DNA from: an uncultured Clostridia bacterium
GTDB taxonomy: Bacteria; Bacillota; Clostridia; Christensenellales; Borkfalkiaceae
NCBI GenBank assembly: GCA_944338265.1
Contig: CALVLO010000056.1
Coordinates: 1 to 8,819 of the forward strand
Length of the DNA: 8,819 nucleotides
Direction of reading: 5' to 3'
The notes under the pieces were generated by a model. That model was not told where the DNA came from, searched no databases, and saw only the letters and a program-made list of their open reading frames with translations. Shown here piece after piece: positions 7,041-8,819 of this stretch (the stretch's first letter is position 1; each line of letters starts with the position of its first letter). Position numbers and translations under genes: made by a program.

Positions 7041-7286
7041 TTATGCGTGCTTGACTTCGCGCGCGACGCGGTCGCCGCGGAGCTTGAGCATCCCGTTCGT
7101 GATGATGGGCGAAAGGATGAGCCAGATCGCCGCCGCCGCGATCAGGCAGTAGACGATGATCGAACCCACGCTCCTCGGCCCCATAAAGATCGCCGAGACG
7201 AGGTTGAAATTAAAGATGCCGAACATTCCCCAATTGAGCGCCCCGAGGAGCACGAGAATGTACGAAACGACGTTGAAAAATACCAT
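7041..7286 (-). CDS. DUF378-family small membrane protein (YuzA-like)
   Basis: An 81-residue protein with two hydrophobic segments, about 3-30 and 39-62. The LGALNWGMFGIFNFNLV block (14-30) is the hallmark of DUF378, and the second half (SVGSIIVYCLIAAAAIWLI) fits the family. The biochemical role of the family is unknown; it is expected in the cytoplasmic membrane. A polar, basic tail follows the second helix. The start is well supported by AAGGAGG 5 nt before the ATG. It is separated from feoA by a strong terminator, so operon membership with feoAB is doubtful. Confidence 0.88.
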   Translation of the reverse strand: MVFFNVVSYILVLLGALNWGMFGIFNFNLVSAIFMGPRSVGSIIVYCLIAAAAIWLILSPIITNGMLKLRGDRVAREVKHA

Positions 7287-7412
7287 ACTTCCCTCCTTAT
7301 GCTCCTAACATGTGCAAAAATTTGCTTTCATATACAGCTTTGCCGCCGCATCGCCGCTCCGCCGCCCTATCCCCCTGCCGCCGCGCGCTTTGATACTGTT
7401 TCCCGCTAAGGG
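7287..7412. other. Upstream region of the DUF378 gene, no gene seen
   Basis: It contains the AAGGAGG (7298-7292, minus strand) of the DUF378 gene and a small GCAAA-TT-TTTGC palindrome, then GC-rich sequence with CGCC runs. I could not find a convincing -35/-10 pair. TATATG near 7332 is a possible -10 without a -35 partner. Confidence 0.4.
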
Positions 7413-7470
7413 CACATCCCCCCTGCCCTTCGGGCTTCCCCCCTTAAAGCCTTCGGCATTAAGGGGGCTT
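7413..7470. repeat. Composite palindromic repeat, copy 1
   Basis: Layout: CACATCCCCCCTGCC (7413-7427), a 5-nt insert CTTCG, then a 35-nt block (7433-7467). That block is a hairpin, CCCCCTTAAAGCC / GGCATTAAGGGGG, with one mismatch and loop TTC, followed by CTT. Copy 2 at 7819-7893 matches the 35-nt block at 34 of 35 bases and the 15-nt lead at 14 of 15. The insert plus its flanks forms a small GCCC-TTC-GGGC hairpin. Confidence 0.85.
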
Positions 7471-7498
7471 TCTACCTGCCCCTTGCGCTTGTATCCTG

Positions 7499-7541
7499 CC
7501 CCCCTTAACACTTGTTTTAAGGGGGGATTGAGGGGGGATCG
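7499..7541. repeat. CCCCCCTTAA palindrome with tandem G-run tail
   Basis: CCCCCCTTAA (7499-7508) and TTAAGGGGGG (7517-7526) are a perfect 10-bp inverted pair with an 8-nt loop. The right arm continues as a tandem 11-mer, AGGGGGGATTG then AGGGGGGATCG (7520-7541). From memory, CCCCTTAA/TTAAGGGG palindromes of this kind recur between genes in several bacterial phyla; I cannot check this here. Confidence 0.75.
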
Positions 7542-7548
7542 CCCTTTG

Positions 7549-7568
7549 CCTTCCCCCTCGGGGGAAGG
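7549..7568. repeat. CCTTCCCCC/GGGGGAAGG hairpin
   Basis: A perfect 9-bp inverted repeat with two bases between the arms, in practice an 8-bp stem with a 4-nt loop. It lies one base from the next hairpin. Confidence 0.7.
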
Positions 7569-7569
7569 T

Positions 7570-7605
7570 GATTTTCTCCCGCCGCAACCACGGCGGGAGA
7601 AAATC
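7570..7605. repeat. Perfect 15-bp hairpin with loop CAACCA
   Basis: GATTTTCTCCCGCCG (7570-7584) pairs perfectly with CGGCGGGAGAAAATC (7591-7605) around a 6-nt loop. No U tract follows on either strand, so it is not an ordinary terminator. Confidence 0.8.
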
Positions 7606-7618
7606 GGATGAGGGGTTA

Positions 7619-7683
7619 TTTCCCTCCACAGGAGGAAAGTCCTCTTCCCATGCCTCCCCTTGTTGTTCAAGGGGAGGCATGGG
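7619..7683. repeat. Two hairpins, including a perfect 16-bp stem
   Basis: CCCATGCCTCCCCTTG (7647-7662) pairs with CAAGGGGAGGCATGGG (7668-7683) around TTGTT without a mismatch. Just before it, TTTCCCTCC (7619-7627) pairs with GGAGGAAA (7631-7638) with one bulged C. A TTTTTT run occurs 12 nt past the 16-bp stem on the plus strand, too far for a standard terminator. Confidence 0.78.
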
Positions 7684-7710
7684 TGGGGATAAGTTTTTTC
7701 CACTCCCATC

Positions 7711-7755
7711 GCCGTTGCCGCATTGCAGCAACGGCACCTCCCTCAACGAGGGAGG
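7711..7755. repeat. Two adjacent 8-bp hairpins
   Basis: GCCGTTGC/GCAACGGC (7711-7718, 7728-7735; 9-nt loop) is followed after one base by CCTCCCTC/GAGGGAGG (7737-7744, 7748-7755; loop AAC). Both are perfect. They continue the hairpin series with almost no spacer. Confidence 0.72.
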
Positions 7756-7818
7756 CAAGTACGATCTCCACTCCGGCACACTTTTTTTTATAGCGTTGCG
7801 GCAGCTATCCACACAAAC

Positions 7819-7893
7819 CACATCCCTCCTGCCGCCGAGCGCATCGCGCTCGGCGGCTTCCCCCCTTAAAGCCTTTGGCATTAAGGGGGGCTT
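7819..7893. repeat. Composite palindromic repeat, copy 2
   Basis: CACATCCCTCCTGCC (7819-7833) and the 35-nt hairpin block (7855-7889) repeat copy 1 with one change each. Between them lies a 21-nt palindromic insert instead of 5 nt. With its flanks the insert forms a perfect 12-bp stem, GCCGCCGAGCGC/GCGCTCGGCGGC, loop ATC (7831-7857). The unit is therefore two stacked hairpins, the first of variable length. Confidence 0.85.
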
Positions 7894-7902
7894 ATCGATG
7901 TG

Positions 7903-8013
7903 CGCTTCGCGCCTCGCGAAAAGCGATAGGCATTGATAGTAAATATTCCCCACTAAAGTGGGGGCTTTAGGAAGCCCTAAAGGACAAGATTACCGGCACG
8001 GTGCTAAAGCACC
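7903..8013. repeat. Run of four small hairpins
   Basis: CGCTTCGCG/CGCGAAAAGCG (7903-7925, one bulge), CCCCACT-AA-AGTGGGG (7948-7963), CTTTAGG/CCTAAAG (7965-7982, 4-nt loop) and GGTGCT-AA-AGCACC (8000-8013). The AT-richer spacers suggest this part has a different origin from the C/G-run units to its left. Confidence 0.6.
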
Positions 8014-8035
8014 AATTTTAGCTCGCCTACCGCAC

Positions 8036-8186
8036 ACAAGCAAGCCGTCCTTTTATTTCTTTTCTTGTCTCAGATTTGATTTCAGCCATTGATCAAACGG
8101 GTCATAATATTCCACCATGCTGATTTGTGCTGAAATCAAATCCTCTTTCTCTTGGTTTTGGATATATTTCTGTACGGCTTGCTTGT
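8036..8186. repeat. Nested inverted repeats at the edge of the recombinase region
   Basis: The outer pair is ACAAGCAAGCCGT (8036-8048) with ACGGCTTGCTTGT (8174-8186), 13 nt and perfect. The inner pair is GATTTGATTTCAGC (8073-8086) with GCTGAAATCAAATC (8129-8142), 14 nt and perfect. The two pairs share nearly the same centre (about 8108-8111), but the spacers between outer and inner arms differ (24 and 30 nt or so) and are unrelated. A 9-mer CGCCTACCG lies just outside each outer arm (8024-8032, 8190-8198) in direct, not inverted, orientation. Its function is unknown; possibilities are an inverted or rearranged element end or a recombination site. Confidence 0.7.
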
Positions 8187-8211
8187 TTCCGCCTACCGTT
8201 GTGACATAACT
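8053..8211 (-). pseudogene. Orphan 52-codon C-terminal fragment, unrecognised
   Basis: An open frame of 52 codons ends at a TAA (8055-8053) and is closed upstream by a TAA (8214-8212). It has no start codon near its beginning (SYVTTVGGNKQAVQKYI); the only ATG is near the middle. The composition looks protein-like, with a charged helix-like stretch and the tail YYDPFDQWLKSNLRQEKK. I do not recognise the family. It could be the C-terminal remnant of a mobile-element gene cut off at its 5' end. It contains the inner inverted repeats and the right outer arm. The case for real coding ancestry is weak to moderate. Confidence 0.35.
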
Positions 8212-8244
8212 TTATGGACACTATCTGATAGAGATAATGAATGG

Positions 8245-8280
8245 GCAGAAAATAAGTGTATGAGTCGGTCAAACCCATAC
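8245..8280 (-). terminator. Weak possible terminator after the recombinase gene
   Basis: On the minus strand GTATG-G-GT ... AC-T-CATAC (8280-8258) forms a 7-pair stem with one internal mismatch. It is followed by ACTTATTTTCT, a poor U tract. It lies about 10 nt past the recombinase stop. Confidence 0.3.
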
Positions 8281-8288
8281 GCTTTTCG

Positions 8289-8819
8289 CTATTTATTGAG
8301 TTTATGACGCAGAACGGAGGCGATATCGACTTTATAGACAATATCTATCACGCGCTCTTTGCCAGTATGTTTCGGATGACCACCTACGACTACGCGGTCT
8401 AAAAGCTCATAGCACATCTCGCGGGTAAGTTCGGGCGCTTCAAGATATTTCTTTATATCCCGTATAAACTCATCCGCGCTCTGTATCGTATTCGTCGTTT
8501 CGGTAAGCCGTGTTTCCAGATCCGCTATTTCGGTTTCCAGTCTTTTCTGTTCATCGGAATATTTCTGTATAAACCTGATACAAATATCCTCCGGCATTTT
8601 ACCTTTCAGCCTGTCCTCATAGGCGATTTGCATCAGGCGGGATAATTCTTCCGTACGTTTCCGCTTTGCCTGCAATTCCTTCTTGGCGGATTTTATGGAT
8701 TTTTCCTGCACTTCCGTATTGTGCTTTATAAAATCCTCACGGATAGGACGACACTGCGCCATAAATTCACGGGCAGTCTTGTCCATTTTATCGCTTTCCT
8801 GATTGAAAAGATTTTCGTC
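8289..8819 (-). CDS. Large serine recombinase, C-terminal part, open at the right edge
   Basis: The last 176 residues of a site-specific recombinase of the large serine (resolvase/invertase) family used by integrative elements and phages. The frame is open to the edge, so an ATG at 8786 is internal, not the start. Visible parts are a long charged coiled-coil (about 25-110), containing KKELQAKRKRTEELSRLMQ and the family-typical YEDRLKGKMPEDICIRFIQKY, and then LTREMCYELLDRVVVGGH and RVIDIVYKVDIASVLRHKL. The last two form the conserved C-terminal block resembling DUF4368. The catalytic serine domain, recombinase domain and zinc ribbon would lie beyond the window, so activity cannot be judged. 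The base composition is clearly lower in GC than the host genes to the left, consistent with horizontal transfer. In related elements the recombinase gene sits at one end of the element, so an element border is expected between here and about 8036. Confidence 0.82.
   Translation of the reverse strand, partial: DENLFNQESDKMDKTAREFMAQCRPIREDFIKHNTEVQEKSIKSAKKELQAKRKRTEELSRLMQIAYEDRLKGKMPEDICIRFIQKYSDEQKRLETEIADLETRLTETTNTIQSADEFIRDIKKYLEAPELTREMCYELLDRVVVGGHPKHTGKERVIDIVYKVDIASVLRHKLNK

Noticed and set aside
7517..7541. G-quadruplex from the two G6 runs
   Set aside because: Only two runs are present. The C6 arm just upstream makes an ordinary hairpin the simpler structure.
7305..7953. Open frames on both strands across the hairpin array (up to 164 codons)
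   Set aside because: They are translations of palindromes (Pro/Gly/Arg runs) with no domain or ribosome binding site.
7413..8013. CRISPR array
   Set aside because: The repeats are not regularly spaced and most are different palindromes. Only two copies of one unit occur, and no cas gene is seen.
8102..8341. A 79-codon minus-strand frame between the recombinase and the repeats
   Set aside because: It overlaps the end of the recombinase gene in another frame, with no ribosome binding site and unconvincing composition.

Overview
The window reads as a chromosomal segment of a GC-rich, probably uncultured member of the Clostridia (Bacillota). Evidence for this is the AAGGAGG-type ribosome binding sites, the Clostridia-like forms of the metal ATPase and of the RluA-type pseudouridine synthase, and G/C-run palindromes between genes. 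The assignment is an inference; nothing in the window fixes a species. Every recognisable gene lies on the minus strand, so the transcription order runs from high to low coordinates.

Right edge (about 8036-8819): visibly AT-richer DNA holding the C-terminal part of a large serine recombinase, which runs off the right edge. Downstream of it are a weak hairpin, a 52-codon orphan reading frame and a set of nested inverted repeats. This looks like the end of an integrated mobile element or a decayed remnant of one.

Spacer (about 7287-8035): no gene. From about 7413 it is packed with at least eleven short perfect or near-perfect hairpins. These include two copies of one composite palindromic repeat that differ mainly in the hairpin at their centre.

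Iron block (4227-7286): a small DUF378-type membrane protein, a strong hairpin terminator, then feoA, feoB and an RluA-family pseudouridine synthase. feoA and feoB overlap by 4 nt, and feoB overlaps the synthase gene by 53 nt. FeoA and FeoB together make a ferrous iron importer. This FeoB has a degenerate G4 guanine-specificity motif and a shortened region between the G domain and the membrane core.

Metal-resistance block (1648-4148): an ArsR/SmtB-family repressor and a CPC-type heavy-metal P-type ATPase (Zn/Cd/Pb class). A clear promoter overlaps a textbook 12-2-12 ArsR/SmtB operator. The promoter's -35 box lies inside the terminator hairpin of the upstream operon. The likely circuit is metal-relieved repression of a metal exporter.

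Left edge (1-1632): adenine deaminase (ade), about 529 codons present, with the C-terminus beyond the edge. It has a consensus-like promoter whose predicted start point falls on the first ATG, suggesting a leaderless or nearly leaderless mRNA.
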